NCBI GenBank assembly: GCA_017432165.1
Contig: JAFRJS010000090.1
Span: 17,773 to 81,772 of the forward strand
From: Clostridia bacterium
GTDB lineage: Bacteria; Bacillota; Clostridia; Oscillospirales; Acutalibacteraceae
Direction: 5' to 3'
Length of the DNA: 64,000 nucleotides
Shown: positions 44,538 to 52,876 of the stretch, one piece after another
Numbering within the stretch: the first letter of the stretch is position 1
How the letters are laid out: each line of letters opens with the position of its first letter
Made by a program: the position numbers and the translations under genes
The notes under the pieces: generated by a model
The model's database searches: none
What the model saw: the letters and a program-made list of their open reading frames with translations, nothing else
Told to the model about the DNA's origin: nothing

Positions 44538-44819
44538 TTAAATTTTGTCTCCAAAATTTGATATTATTTTTCCAAGTTCTCCGCTACCGATAAGTTCGCC
44601 ATATTCTTTATCTGTAAGCACTCTTGCGGATAATCCCCAATTTTTGGCGGAGGCTTCTGCTTCTTCTTTGGTTTTGTACCTTCCTATTACGCTTCCGTCG
44701 TAGTCATTTACCACTACAAATGGAAACGGCATTCCTGGACGTTCGTGTACATATCCGCCTGAAACTTTTTCTTCTTCAGTTTTTTCAAGTTTTTCTGCTT
44801 TGTTTTTGATTTCTTCCAT
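44538..44819 (-). CDS. Double-glycine-leader peptide-like protein
   Basis: A 93-residue protein. Residues 1-22 read like a bacteriocin-type leader: charged helix, EKTEEEKVSGG, then the mature part starting YVHERPGMPFP. The rest has a beta-alpha unit (VVNDYDGSVIGRYKTKEEA) reminiscent of small SPOR-like or DUF1508-type folds and no cysteine. C39-peptidase exporters cleave such leaders after GG, but none is seen in this window. The RBS GGGAGG precedes the ATG. The function is unknown. Confidence 0.6.
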   Translation of the reverse strand: MEEIKNKAEKLEKTEEEKVSGGYVHERPGMPFPFVVVNDYDGSVIGRYKTKEEAEASAKNWGLSARVLTDKEYGELIGSGELGKIISNFGDKI

Positions 44820-45029
44820 TTTAATTACCTCCCAGATGTAAATTTTAAATAAATGCGTTTGTTTTCAAAACACATTTATAACTATATTATATATAATTCA
44901 TTTAAAAATCAATAAATTTATATAATTTAAGTAAAAAATAATCATATTATAATAATTACAAATTTTATATATTTGCATGGTAATAAAACATTTTTTGCCT
45001 TTCATATTATTTAAAAAGAGGTGAAAAAT

Positions 45030-46757
45030 ATGCCATTTACCAATAGGTTACTAAACAGGTCTTTGCTTTCGGATTTTAAAAATACAGAGCTTTCTGCAGG
45101 CTACGAAGAAAATATTAAAAAATGGGAAGTAATAGTTAAATTTAACGGCGATATTTTAAAAATTGGGGAAGAACTTGGCATAGAAGTGGAGGTACTGAGC
45201 CCAAATTATGCAATTTTAACCCTTGAGCTTAGCAAACTGCCCGAGCTTTTGAATTACACAGAAATTGAAAATATTGAAACTCCCAAGGTTTTGTCGATTA
45301 ATTTAAGAGATGAAATCGGAAAATCGTGTATAAATTCGGTGAAATCTTCTAATCAATTTGACCTTACGGGCAAAGGCACGCTAATTGCCATAATTGATTC
45401 CGGAATTGATTACACTCACCCTGATTTTATAAACGAAGATGGAACCAGCAGGATTTTGTATATGTGGGATCAAACTGTAAATGGTACTCCGCCGAGTGGT
45501 TTCACCGGAGGTAGTGAATATGATAATCAAAAAATAAACGAGGCTTTAAAAAGTGAAAATCCCCGGGAAATTGTGCCGGAAGAAGATGTGGTTGGTCATG
45601 GAACTGCAATTGCCGGTATTGCCGCAGGAAACGGCAGAGCTTCAGCGGGACTAAATGTGGGAATTGCTCTGGAGGCAGATTTACTTATAGTAAAATTAGG
45701 CGAAAAAGGTTATCCGTCTTTTGCAAAAACCACGGAACTTATGAGAGCTTTAAAATATGTGGTGACACGTGCGCAAGAGTTAAAAATGCCCTTAGCGGTT
45801 AATATTAGTTACGGCACAAATGACGGGCCGCATAATGGGAAATCGCTTTTTGAAAATTTTATTGATGACATGGCACAAATATGGAAAACTTCTATCTGTG
45901 TGGCGTCGGGTAACGAAGGAGACGCAGGGCATCATTACCGGGGCAATATAAAATCAGAAGAAACCCAGGAAATTAATTTTTTTTACTCGGGGAAAAACCC
46001 TTCTTTTTATTTGGCGATGTGGAAAAATTTTGTGGACGTTTTTACCGTGGAGCTTATTTTTCCAAATGGATATACTACGGGGGAAATACTCCCTTATGAA
46101 ACTACTCGCACATATAATCTCGGTGATGCTTCTGTGATTATAAATTATGGTCAGCCGCAGTTTTATAATTCTTTTCAAGAGGTATTTTTTCAGGTAAATA
46201 CACCTGAAAACGCACCATATGTGGGAGTGTATACAGTAAAAATTCGGGCTTCCAATATAGTTGACGGGGATTTTGATATTTATCTTCCCACAGTGGAAGA
46301 AGTTGGCCGAGAAACTGCTTTTTCGCTCCCGGAAGAAAATTCCACTTTAACGATACCTTCAACAGCGCAGAATGTAATCACAGTGGGGGGCTATGATTCT
46401 TCCCGCGAGATAATATCATCTTTTTCGGGGAAAGGGTACACAATTGACGTTGTTTATGTTAAGCCCGATTTGGTCGCACCATCTGTGAATGTTATAACCA
46501 CACAGGCCGGAGGGGGATATGGCGTTTTTACAGGAACGAGTTTTGCCGCGCCTTTTGTTGCCGGTTCGGTGTCTCTTATGATGCAGTGGGGAATAATTAA
46601 CGGAAATGACCCGTTTTTGTATGGTGAAAAAATAAAGTCTTACTTAAAAAGAGGGGCAAAAAGATCCCCGGAAAGAGTTTATCCAAACAGTTCTTGGGGA
46701 TATGGAACTCTTTGCCTTTACAACAGCTTGATTTTGCTAAGAGATTTTGATAAATAG
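45030..46757 (+). CDS. Subtilisin-like serine protease, Csp-type (first of tandem pair)
   Basis: The ATG at 45030 follows AAAGAGGTG; 575 residues. The S8 triad is intact: Asp in IIDSGIDYTHPDF, His in VVGHGTAIAGIAAG, Ser in GTSFAAPFVAG, with an oxyanion Asn in VASGNEG. The ~100 N-terminal residues look like an inhibitor-type propeptide. A jelly-roll-like insertion lies between the oxyanion loop and the Ser, as in Csp proteases that activate the cortex hydrolase SleC in clostridial spores. No signal peptide is seen. The second copy follows almost immediately. Confidence 0.88.
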   Translation: MPFTNRLLNRSLLSDFKNTELSAGYEENIKKWEVIVKFNGDILKIGEELGIEVEVLSPNYAILTLELSKLPELLNYTEIENIETPKVLSINLRDEIGKSCINSVKSSNQFDLTGKGTLIAIIDSGIDYTHPDFINEDGTSRILYMWDQTVNGTPPSGFTGGSEYDNQKINEALKSENPREIVPEEDVVGHGTAIAGIAAGNGRASAGLNVGIALEADLLIVKLGEKGYPSFAKTTELMRALKYVVTRAQELKMPLAVNISYGTNDGPHNGKSLFENFIDDMAQIWKTSICVASGNEGDAGHHYRGNIKSEETQEINFFYSGKNPSFYLAMWKNFVDVFTVELIFPNGYTTGEILPYETTRTYNLGDASVIINYGQPQFYNSFQEVFFQVNTPENAPYVGVYTVKIRASNIVDGDFDIYLPTVEEVGRETAFSLPEENSTLTIPSTAQNVITVGGYDSSREIISSFSGKGYTIDVVYVKPDLVAPSVNVITTQAGGGYGVFTGTSFAAPFVAGSVSLMMQWGIINGNDPFLYGEKIKSYLKRGAKRSPERVYPNSSWGYGTLCLYNSLILLRDFDK

Positions 46758-46785
46758 ACTAAAAAACGAAAGGGGAAAAGAGCAA

Positions 46786-48486
46786 ATGATGACGCAGAGT
46801 GATTTGCCACTAAATGAATTTATTAAATTGCCCACCACCGTGGCGTTTTATTCTTGGTACACGCCGGCTTTTCAAGATTATATTGAAGCAAGGCCATATA
46901 TTAGGCTTGGGCGTGTTTTGGAAAACGAAATTGCTATTTTATATACTTCCCAAGTTTATATGGAGGCGATATTCAGGGAACTTAGTTCCGATTTTTTAAA
47001 TGTTTACCCGGAAATTTATGGTCTTACGGGTGTGGAATCGTTAGATGCCGCAGGAATACTCAGGGTTCAGCAGCAGCCGTATTTAAATTTAACAGGCCGA
47101 GGAGTAATAGTTGGAATTGTAGATACGGGTATTGACTACACTCAGCCGGTTTTTAAATATGAAGACGGGACATCAAAAATAAAATATATCTGGGACCAAA
47201 CAATAGAAACGGAGCCTTCCGATTTGGTGGAATTTGGCAGCGTTTTTTCGCAGGATCAAATAAACGAAGCACTTAGAAGCGAAAATCCGTATGATATAGT
47301 TCCTCAAACAGATCAAGTTGGTCACGGAACGTACCTTTCGTCGTTAATTGCAGGCAGAGAATATGAGGGTTTTATCGGTGCAGCTCCTGATGCCGAGATT
47401 ATTGCGGTAAAATTAAAACCGGCAAGCAGTTATTATAGGAATGTGTTTTTAGTTCCTCAAGATCAGCAAAACGCCTATGAATCCATTGATATTATGCTTG
47501 GAATTGACTTTGTTTTAAATCAAGCTTTGCTGGCAAAAATGCCCGTGGTAATATGCCTTGGTTTAGGAACGAACTTTGGTGGTCACAACGGGCAAAATCG
47601 TTTGGAAAATTATATTTCTTTTATATCCAATATTCCGGGCGTGGCGGTTTGTACCGGGGTTGGTAATGAAAGTAATGCAAGGCATCACACTGAAGGCAGA
47701 ATAGAGCGCCAGGGAGAAACTGCGTCAATCAAAGTAAGAGTTGGAGAAAATGCGCCGTCTATCAGTGTTTACATATGGTATGAGGGCTGGGATAAAATAT
47801 CTTTTTCTTTAAAATCTCCCACGGGCGAACTTATAAATAAAATACCGTTTTTTTCGGGAAGTTATTTTGAAAAAAGACTTATTATAGAAAAATCGCTTGT
47901 AAAAATTTTGTATCATCAAAACGAAAGTAGATTTGCGGTGATCCAGGTTATGGACGTTGCCCCCGGTACGTGGGAAATAATTCTCGTTGGCGACGTTATA
48001 ATTAGCGGCAGATATCACGCTTGGCTTCCAATGACGGGATTTATAAGCCCAGACGTTGAGTTTGTTTCTCCAACGCCGAATTATACCAGCGTTATACCTT
48101 CTACGGCGGAGGGAGTCATAAGTGTTGGTGCGTACAACGATATAGATAGCAGCCTTTATATAAACAGTTCTTGGGGGCCGGCGGCGAACGGCTTAATTAC
48201 GCCTGATTTGGTGGCACCCGGAGTTGACGTTACGGGGTATTACCCAATCGGAAGGGGAACTATGTCCGGGACGAGTGTTTCTGCTGCTATAACTGCGGGT
48301 GCGTCTGCTTTGGTGTATCAATGGGCTATTGTTGAGGGTAACGCACCGGTAATTACCGGCAACAGACTGCGCACTATTCTTATTAGAGGTTGCAATCGTG
48401 AACCCAGCAAAGAATACCCCAACACCCAGTGGGGTTACGGTACTTTGAATTTAAGCCAGGTTTTTAATTTGTTTAGAGAAGAATAA
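46786..48486 (+). CDS. Subtilisin-like serine protease, Csp-type (second of tandem pair)
   Basis: The ATG at 46786 follows GAAAGGGG; the frame opens at 46747 inside the first gene. The 566-residue paralogue keeps the triad: Asp in GIVDTGIDYTQPVF, His in VGHGTYLSSLIAG, Ser in GTSVSAAITAG. In Clostridioides difficile the third copy (CspC) is a degenerate sensor; neither copy here has lost its catalytic residues. The gene is 28 bases from the first and ends before a strong terminator. Confidence 0.88.
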   Translation: MMTQSDLPLNEFIKLPTTVAFYSWYTPAFQDYIEARPYIRLGRVLENEIAILYTSQVYMEAIFRELSSDFLNVYPEIYGLTGVESLDAAGILRVQQQPYLNLTGRGVIVGIVDTGIDYTQPVFKYEDGTSKIKYIWDQTIETEPSDLVEFGSVFSQDQINEALRSENPYDIVPQTDQVGHGTYLSSLIAGREYEGFIGAAPDAEIIAVKLKPASSYYRNVFLVPQDQQNAYESIDIMLGIDFVLNQALLAKMPVVICLGLGTNFGGHNGQNRLENYISFISNIPGVAVCTGVGNESNARHHTEGRIERQGETASIKVRVGENAPSISVYIWYEGWDKISFSLKSPTGELINKIPFFSGSYFEKRLIIEKSLVKILYHQNESRFAVIQVMDVAPGTWEIILVGDVIISGRYHAWLPMTGFISPDVEFVSPTPNYTSVIPSTAEGVISVGAYNDIDSSLYINSSWGPAANGLITPDLVAPGVDVTGYYPIGRGTMSGTSVSAAITAGASALVYQWAIVEGNAPVITGNRLRTILIRGCNREPSKEYPNTQWGYGTLNLSQVFNLFREE

Positions 48487-48516
48487 AAAATCTCCCCAAA
48501 AAGGGAGGATTTTTAT
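48485..48516. terminator. Bidirectional terminator between the Csp pair and the LCP gene
   Basis: AAAAATCTCCC and GGGAGGATTTTT arms with a short A-loop. Confidence 0.7.
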
Positions 48517-49961
48517 TCTTTTGGTGTTGTGGTGCTTTTTTGGGAAGAAGTGGTGGGATTTTTTGTGTTTGATTCTGTTCCCGGTGTAGATTTAGAAGAT
48601 GAAGTTGTGCCACCTGAGGAAGAGGACGATTGAGATGTTTTAGATGAAGATGTGGAATTTTCGTTTGAAGATTTAGTTGTGCTTTCTGAAGTGCTTTTTG
48701 ATGCTTGTTTAGATTTTTGAGATTGGTACGAGCGGTTAGAATCTGCGGTGGATGATTTTTGAGTAATTTTTTGCGCTTCCGAAACTGGAACATTGTTGGC
48801 CGTAGAGGCCTTAGATGTTGATTTTGTGCCGGAGGAAGTTTGTGCGGGAGAAGCTTTTATTTTTCCTGCTTCTTTTTCAGCCATTTCTTCGTCTTCATAT
48901 ATAAAGTTAAGCAAATCTTTTTTTGCTTTGGCAATGTCGTTTATTACAAGAACCATTTTTTTGTCGTATGTTTCGTTTCTTACGTTGTCGTCTGTGGGCA
49001 GTCTGAATTCCTCCATCGGGTAATTTAAGTATTCCAAAGAAGACGCGCCAAGTCTGCTTATTTCAGATGTTTTAAAGTTTGTGGTAACCAGTGGGCCTAC
49101 TGCAGAAATAAAGTCTGTAACCTGAGTTAAACTTGCAGTTTTTAATTTTTCAATTATTGCGCGAATAACGTTTCTTTGACGTCTTGTTCTGTCGTAGTCG
49201 GAGCCTTTGCTGTTTCTGTTTCTGGAGTAGTGAAGCGCCTGAAGGCCCGTTAGATGTTTTATTCCGCTGCCTTTTAATGTGTGTTTGTCACCGGAATAGG
49301 TGTTTATATAGGCGCATTCATTAACGTTGAGTTCTAAGTCAATTCCGCCCAGCGCATCTATTATTCTGGAAAATCCTTCAAAATCAACCACCATGTATCT
49401 ATCTATGCGTATACCAAAGGTTTTTTCTATGGTGGATATTGTAAGTTGTGGTCCACCAAATGCGTATGCGGCGTTAAATCTATCTTTTCCGTGGCCGGGA
49501 ATGTTTATCCAAATATCCCTCATAAGTGAAGTTACTTTTATTTTTTTATTTTTTACATCAAGCGAAACAATAAGCAAAGAATCGCTTCGTCCATGATCCC
49601 CAACAGACATGGAATCGCTGCCGATAAGCATAATATTTAGAACTTGAGAGTCGCTTATAAGGTCGTTGCCATATTCGTCCACAAGTTCGGTGTTTTCGGG
49701 TAAGCCTTCGTAATTAAATGAATGTAGTGCCATATATGCGTAAATCATCAGCACGCCTAAAAGCCCCAAAATTGTAAAGAAAACTAAAGATACAATTTTT
49801 TTAGGGGTAAGTTTTGCTATTTTTCTTGGTTTCCCGGACGAAATGTCCACATATTTTGAATGATTATTAAAATTGTCGTCATATCTGTCGTTATGCTGGT
49901 TTTTAAAATCTGTTTTTTTGGCGTATCCGTTGTTTTTCCCTGGTTTTGACATATGTTTCAT
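48513..49961 (-). CDS. LytR-CpsA-Psr (LCP) family protein with a Ser/Thr-rich tail
   Basis: A 482-residue protein: a charged cytoplasmic head of about 55 residues, a membrane helix (59-80), then the LCP domain with IGSDSM, GRSDSLLIVSL, SLMRDIWINIPGHGKDRFNAAYAFGGP and HYSRNR...DYDRTRRQRNVI. LCP enzymes attach teichoic acid or capsule polymers to peptidoglycan. The last ~125 residues are almost pure S, T, K, N, Q and G, a wall-spanning linker of unusual length. The RBS AGAGGT precedes the ATG. Confidence 0.9.
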   Translation of the reverse strand: MKHMSKPGKNNGYAKKTDFKNQHNDRYDDNFNNHSKYVDISSGKPRKIAKLTPKKIVSLVFFTILGLLGVLMIYAYMALHSFNYEGLPENTELVDEYGNDLISDSQVLNIMLIGSDSMSVGDHGRSDSLLIVSLDVKNKKIKVTSLMRDIWINIPGHGKDRFNAAYAFGGPQLTISTIEKTFGIRIDRYMVVDFEGFSRIIDALGGIDLELNVNECAYINTYSGDKHTLKGSGIKHLTGLQALHYSRNRNSKGSDYDRTRRQRNVIRAIIEKLKTASLTQVTDFISAVGPLVTTNFKTSEISRLGASSLEYLNYPMEEFRLPTDDNVRNETYDKKMVLVINDIAKAKKDLLNFIYEDEEMAEKEAGKIKASPAQTSSGTKSTSKASTANNVPVSEAQKITQKSSTADSNRSYQSQKSKQASKSTSESTTKSSNENSTSSSKTSQSSSSSGGTTSSSKSTPGTESNTKNPTTSSQKSTTTPKE

Positions 49962-50029
49962 TAAACTACCTCTAATTTTTAAAAATTTATCCTCTTTAAG
50001 GGAAGTATCTTTAGTTTTGTTACTTATAA

Positions 50030-50275
50030 TTATGTTTTATGTGCAGTGATTATTGTATAACTGTATGAATTAATTGTAATTATTATATTATAAGTTTTGC
50101 AATACCAATTTTTACCTTGTTTCCATATCTTGCAATTGTTGCCTAATATTATATTCTTGCAAAAATTTACAACGTTGATGTCGGGTAATTCAAGGTTTTT
50201 CCTTATGCGTTTGATACCCAATTCAGTTGTATGTAAATTTTCGATATTGTTTATTAAAACTTTTGAGTTATTCAT
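50030..50275 (-). CDS. DUF3781 domain protein
   Basis: A protein of 81 residues from the ATG at 50275 (RBS AGGGA); a second ATG, at 50287, is four codons upstream. The body matches my memory of the DUF3781 pattern: LHTTELGIKRIRKNL, then CKNIIL, GKNWYC, and ITINSYSYTIITAH at the end. The role of this small family is unknown. It stands alone between the LCP gene and pckG. Confidence 0.65.
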   Translation of the reverse strand: MNNSKVLINNIENLHTTELGIKRIRKNLELPDINVVNFCKNIILGNNCKIWKQGKNWYCKTYNIIITINSYSYTIITAHKT

Positions 50276-50354
50276 GATTCCCTGCATATGCCCATAATTT
50301 TGAAAATGTTCAAAAATTTTTAGTGTTAATTTATTTCCTAATTGAAATTATAAA

Positions 50355-50386
50355 ATATAGTTGTCGAAAAATCAACAACTATATAT
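50355..50386 (-). terminator. Terminator of pckG
   Basis: ATATAGTTGT and ACAACTATAT arms around a 10-base loop, with AT-rich flanks on both sides. Confidence 0.55.
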
Positions 50387-50399
50387 TTTTTTATATTAA

Positions 50400-52169
50400 T
50401 TAATTATTTTTTAGTCTAAAAATTAAAGATTTAAGTTCATCTTGTAGCTCCCGTGGTAATTTTTCTTCAAAAATACTATAAAACTCTTTGATTTTTTCCG
50501 TTTCATTTAGCCAAGCTGTTGTATCGACTTCCAAAAGTTTGGAAAGCATTTCCGCTTTAACGCCACTTTCTTCCAGGTTAATATCTTTTTCGTGTGGCAT
50601 ATAACCGATTGGTGTTGATTTTGCTTTAGTTTTATTTTCGCAGCGGTCTAAAATCCAGTCAAGTACTCTTATATTTTCTCCGTAGCCGGGCCAGATAAAG
50701 TCACCTTTTTCATTTGTTTTAAACCAGTTTACGTTGAATATTTTCGGTGCATTTTTGCCAAGCAGTTTCCCCATTTTAATCCAGTGTGAAAAGTAATCGC
50801 CCATGTTATACCCGCAAAACGGCATCATTGCCATTGGGTTGTGTTTTAAAACGCCTGTTTTTCCTGTGGAGGCCGCTGTGCTTTCAGAGGATAAGGAAGA
50901 CCCTATGAAAACGCCGTGGGTCCAGCTTAATGCTTCATATACAAGTGGCATAGTGTGGGCTCTGCGTCCGCCAAAAATTATTGCCGAAATCGGTACCCCT
51001 TGGGGATTATCAAATTCCGGGCTGAGGCACGGGCAATTTTTTGTTGGCGCTGTGAATCTGCTGTTTGGGTGAGCGCCTTTTTCGGAAGAAGTTTTTCCGT
51101 TCCATGGATTTCCTTTCCAGTCAAGGGCATTTTCGGGTGGATTTTTATCCAGGCCTTCCCACCAAACGGTGTTGTCATCTAAATTTTGAACCACATTGGT
51201 GAATATGGTGTTTTTCTGAGTTGATATTAAAGCATTTGGGTTTGATTTCATGCTTGTTCCTGGAGCCACACCAAAAAATCCGTTTTCGGGGTTAATTGCC
51301 CAAAGTCTGCCGTCGCTTCCGATTCTCAGCCATGAAATATCGTCACCTACGCACCAAACTTTGTAGCCTTTTTTTCTGTAAATTTCCGGAGGTATAAGCA
51401 TTGCAAAGTTTGTTTTCCCGCAAGCCGAAGGGAACGCCGCACAAACGTATTTTGTTTCGCAGCCGGGCCTTTTGATGCCAAGTATTAGCATATGTTCGGC
51501 AAGCCAGTTTTCTTTTTTGCCCATATACGATGCAATGCGCAGTGCAAAGCATTTTTTGCCCAAAAGGACATTCCCGCCGTATTCTGAATTTACAGAGATT
51601 ATGGTTTTATCTTGCGGGAAGTGGCATACATATCTTTTTTCTTCGTCTACATCGCATGTTGCGTGAAGTCCTCTTACCCAGTCGTCACTGTCGCCTAAAA
51701 TATCTAAGATGTTTTTACCCACACGTGTCATAATTGCCATGTTCAGCACGGTGTATATGGAATCAGTGAGTTCAATCCCTATTTTTGCGAATGTTGTTCC
51801 CGGAATTCCCATAGAGTAAGGTATAACATACATTGTTTTGTTTTCGTAGCTGTTTTTAGCGATGCCAAGAACTTTTTCGTAAGCGTATTTTGGTTCCCAC
51901 CAATTATTTGTGGGGCCGGCTTCTTCTTTTGTTGGTGTGCAGATTATGGTTCTGCTTTCTGTTCTTGCCACATCGTTGGGGTTTGTTCTGCGAAGGTAAC
52001 AGCCTGGGAGTTTTTCTTGGTTTAATTTTATTATTTCGTTTTTCTCACAAGCTGTTTTTCGCAGGGCTTCAAGTTGTTTTTCGCTTCCGTCAATCCAAAC
52101 CACGTCTTTTGGGTTTACGATGTTTTTCATGTCCTCGATGAATTTTAGTACCGAACTGTTTTTTGTCAT
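50400..52169 (-). CDS. pckG: Phosphoenolpyruvate carboxykinase (GTP)
   Basis: A 589-residue enzyme of the GTP class. Signatures include the kinase-1a loop FPSACGKTNFAML (about residues 255-267), CVGDDISWL, and HPNSRFTAPTKNCPCLSPEFDNPQGVP. It interconverts oxaloacetate and PEP; in fermentative clostridia the PEP-to-oxaloacetate direction often feeds succinate. It is divergent from the PTS operon across a 388-base spacer, so PEP use could be co-regulated there. Confidence 0.96.
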   Translation of the reverse strand: MTKNSSVLKFIEDMKNIVNPKDVVWIDGSEKQLEALRKTACEKNEIIKLNQEKLPGCYLRRTNPNDVARTESRTIICTPTKEEAGPTNNWWEPKYAYEKVLGIAKNSYENKTMYVIPYSMGIPGTTFAKIGIELTDSIYTVLNMAIMTRVGKNILDILGDSDDWVRGLHATCDVDEEKRYVCHFPQDKTIISVNSEYGGNVLLGKKCFALRIASYMGKKENWLAEHMLILGIKRPGCETKYVCAAFPSACGKTNFAMLIPPEIYRKKGYKVWCVGDDISWLRIGSDGRLWAINPENGFFGVAPGTSMKSNPNALISTQKNTIFTNVVQNLDDNTVWWEGLDKNPPENALDWKGNPWNGKTSSEKGAHPNSRFTAPTKNCPCLSPEFDNPQGVPISAIIFGGRRAHTMPLVYEALSWTHGVFIGSSLSSESTAASTGKTGVLKHNPMAMMPFCGYNMGDYFSHWIKMGKLLGKNAPKIFNVNWFKTNEKGDFIWPGYGENIRVLDWILDRCENKTKAKSTPIGYMPHEKDINLEESGVKAEMLSKLLEVDTTAWLNETEKIKEFYSIFEEKLPRELQDELKSLIFRLKNN

Positions 52170-52322
52170 AATAAAAACTCCTTTTGATTATGCTTACAGA
52201 TTTATAATGAGTAAAAATAAAAGTTTTTCTTTTAATTATACCAAATATACAGGAAAAATAAATATCTATTTTTAAAAATTAGAGCGAAAGATTAATTTAT
52301 TGTTTTGTTTAATATTATAATA

Positions 52323-52351
52323 TTGACATTTTTAACGTGGAAGAGGATAAT
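52323..52351 (+). promoter_or_regulatory. Sigma-A-type promoter of the PTS operon
   Basis: TTGACA, a 17-base spacer and GATAAT. The 388-base spacer 52170-52557 holds this promoter, a 200-base leader, an inverted repeat (ATATCATA ... TATGATAT, 52501-52539) and a 14-codon frame (52511-52555). I see no clear antiterminator RNA site or riboswitch. Confidence 0.6.
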
Positions 52352-52510
52352 GATTAGGTGACGTTAGATTTTCAATTTTGTGAAATTTTATAGTAAATTT
52401 CGTCATTTTGTATATTTTAATTTTGAATAGTTATGCTACAATTTATTTCACAATCTATGTAAAAAATAATTTTAATAAATAGAAAGGAAAAGAAAAATTT
52501 ATATCATAAT

Positions 52511-52555
52511 ATGAAAAATAAAAAATTTGGGTATGATATTTTTCTTATGTTTTAA
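52511..52555 (+). other. Short upstream frame ending 2 bases before ptsH
   Basis: ATG to TAA, 14 codons (MKNKKFGYDIFLMF). It stops just ahead of the ptsH ATG, which lacks its own Shine-Dalgarno site, so reinitiation could explain ptsH translation. AAAGGAAAAG lies about 20 bases upstream of this ATG, farther than usual. Tentative. Confidence 0.3.
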
Positions 52556-52557
52556 AA

Positions 52558-52836
52558 ATGGAAAAAATTAATTTTATATTTAACAACGAAGCCGGCCTTC
52601 ATGCAAGGCCAGCGGGGGAATTGGTTAAAATTGCTTCGGAATTTAAATCCTCCATTGTAATGAAAAAAGATGGCAAATGTGCCAGCGCAAAGGGCCTCTT
52701 TGCTATTATGGGATTGTCTGTTAAAAAAGGCGATAAAGTTGAAATTGAAATAGAAGGCGAAGACGAAAAGCAAGCAAAGGAAGCAATTAAGGAATTTTTA
52801 GAGAAAAATTCGGCGGAAATACAAACAAAAGATTAA
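52558..52836 (+). CDS. ptsH: Phosphocarrier protein HPr
   Basis: A 92-residue protein. The active-site His lies in AGLHARPAG at residue 16, and the regulatory serine lies in CASAKGLFAIMGL around 46-48, so HPr kinase control of carbon catabolite repression is possible. It passes phosphate from enzyme I to enzyme IIA. The start has no clear Shine-Dalgarno site (TTTTAAAAATG). It heads the PTS operon, 40 bases before ptsI. Confidence 0.93.
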   Translation: MEKINFIFNNEAGLHARPAGELVKIASEFKSSIVMKKDGKCASAKGLFAIMGLSVKKGDKVEIEIEGEDEKQAKEAIKEFLEKNSAEIQTKD

Positions 52837-52876
52837 ATATTTTGCTTTATGTTCTTAAAAAGGAGATTATTTAATT

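Noticed and set aside
48473..48793. A reverse 106-codon frame rich in Leu, Gln and His
   Set aside because: It is an out-of-frame reading of the low-complexity tail of the LCP protein.
52170..52557. Riboswitch or antiterminator in the PTS leader
   Set aside because: No conserved RAT-like or riboswitch motif could be recognised; only a short inverted repeat is visible.
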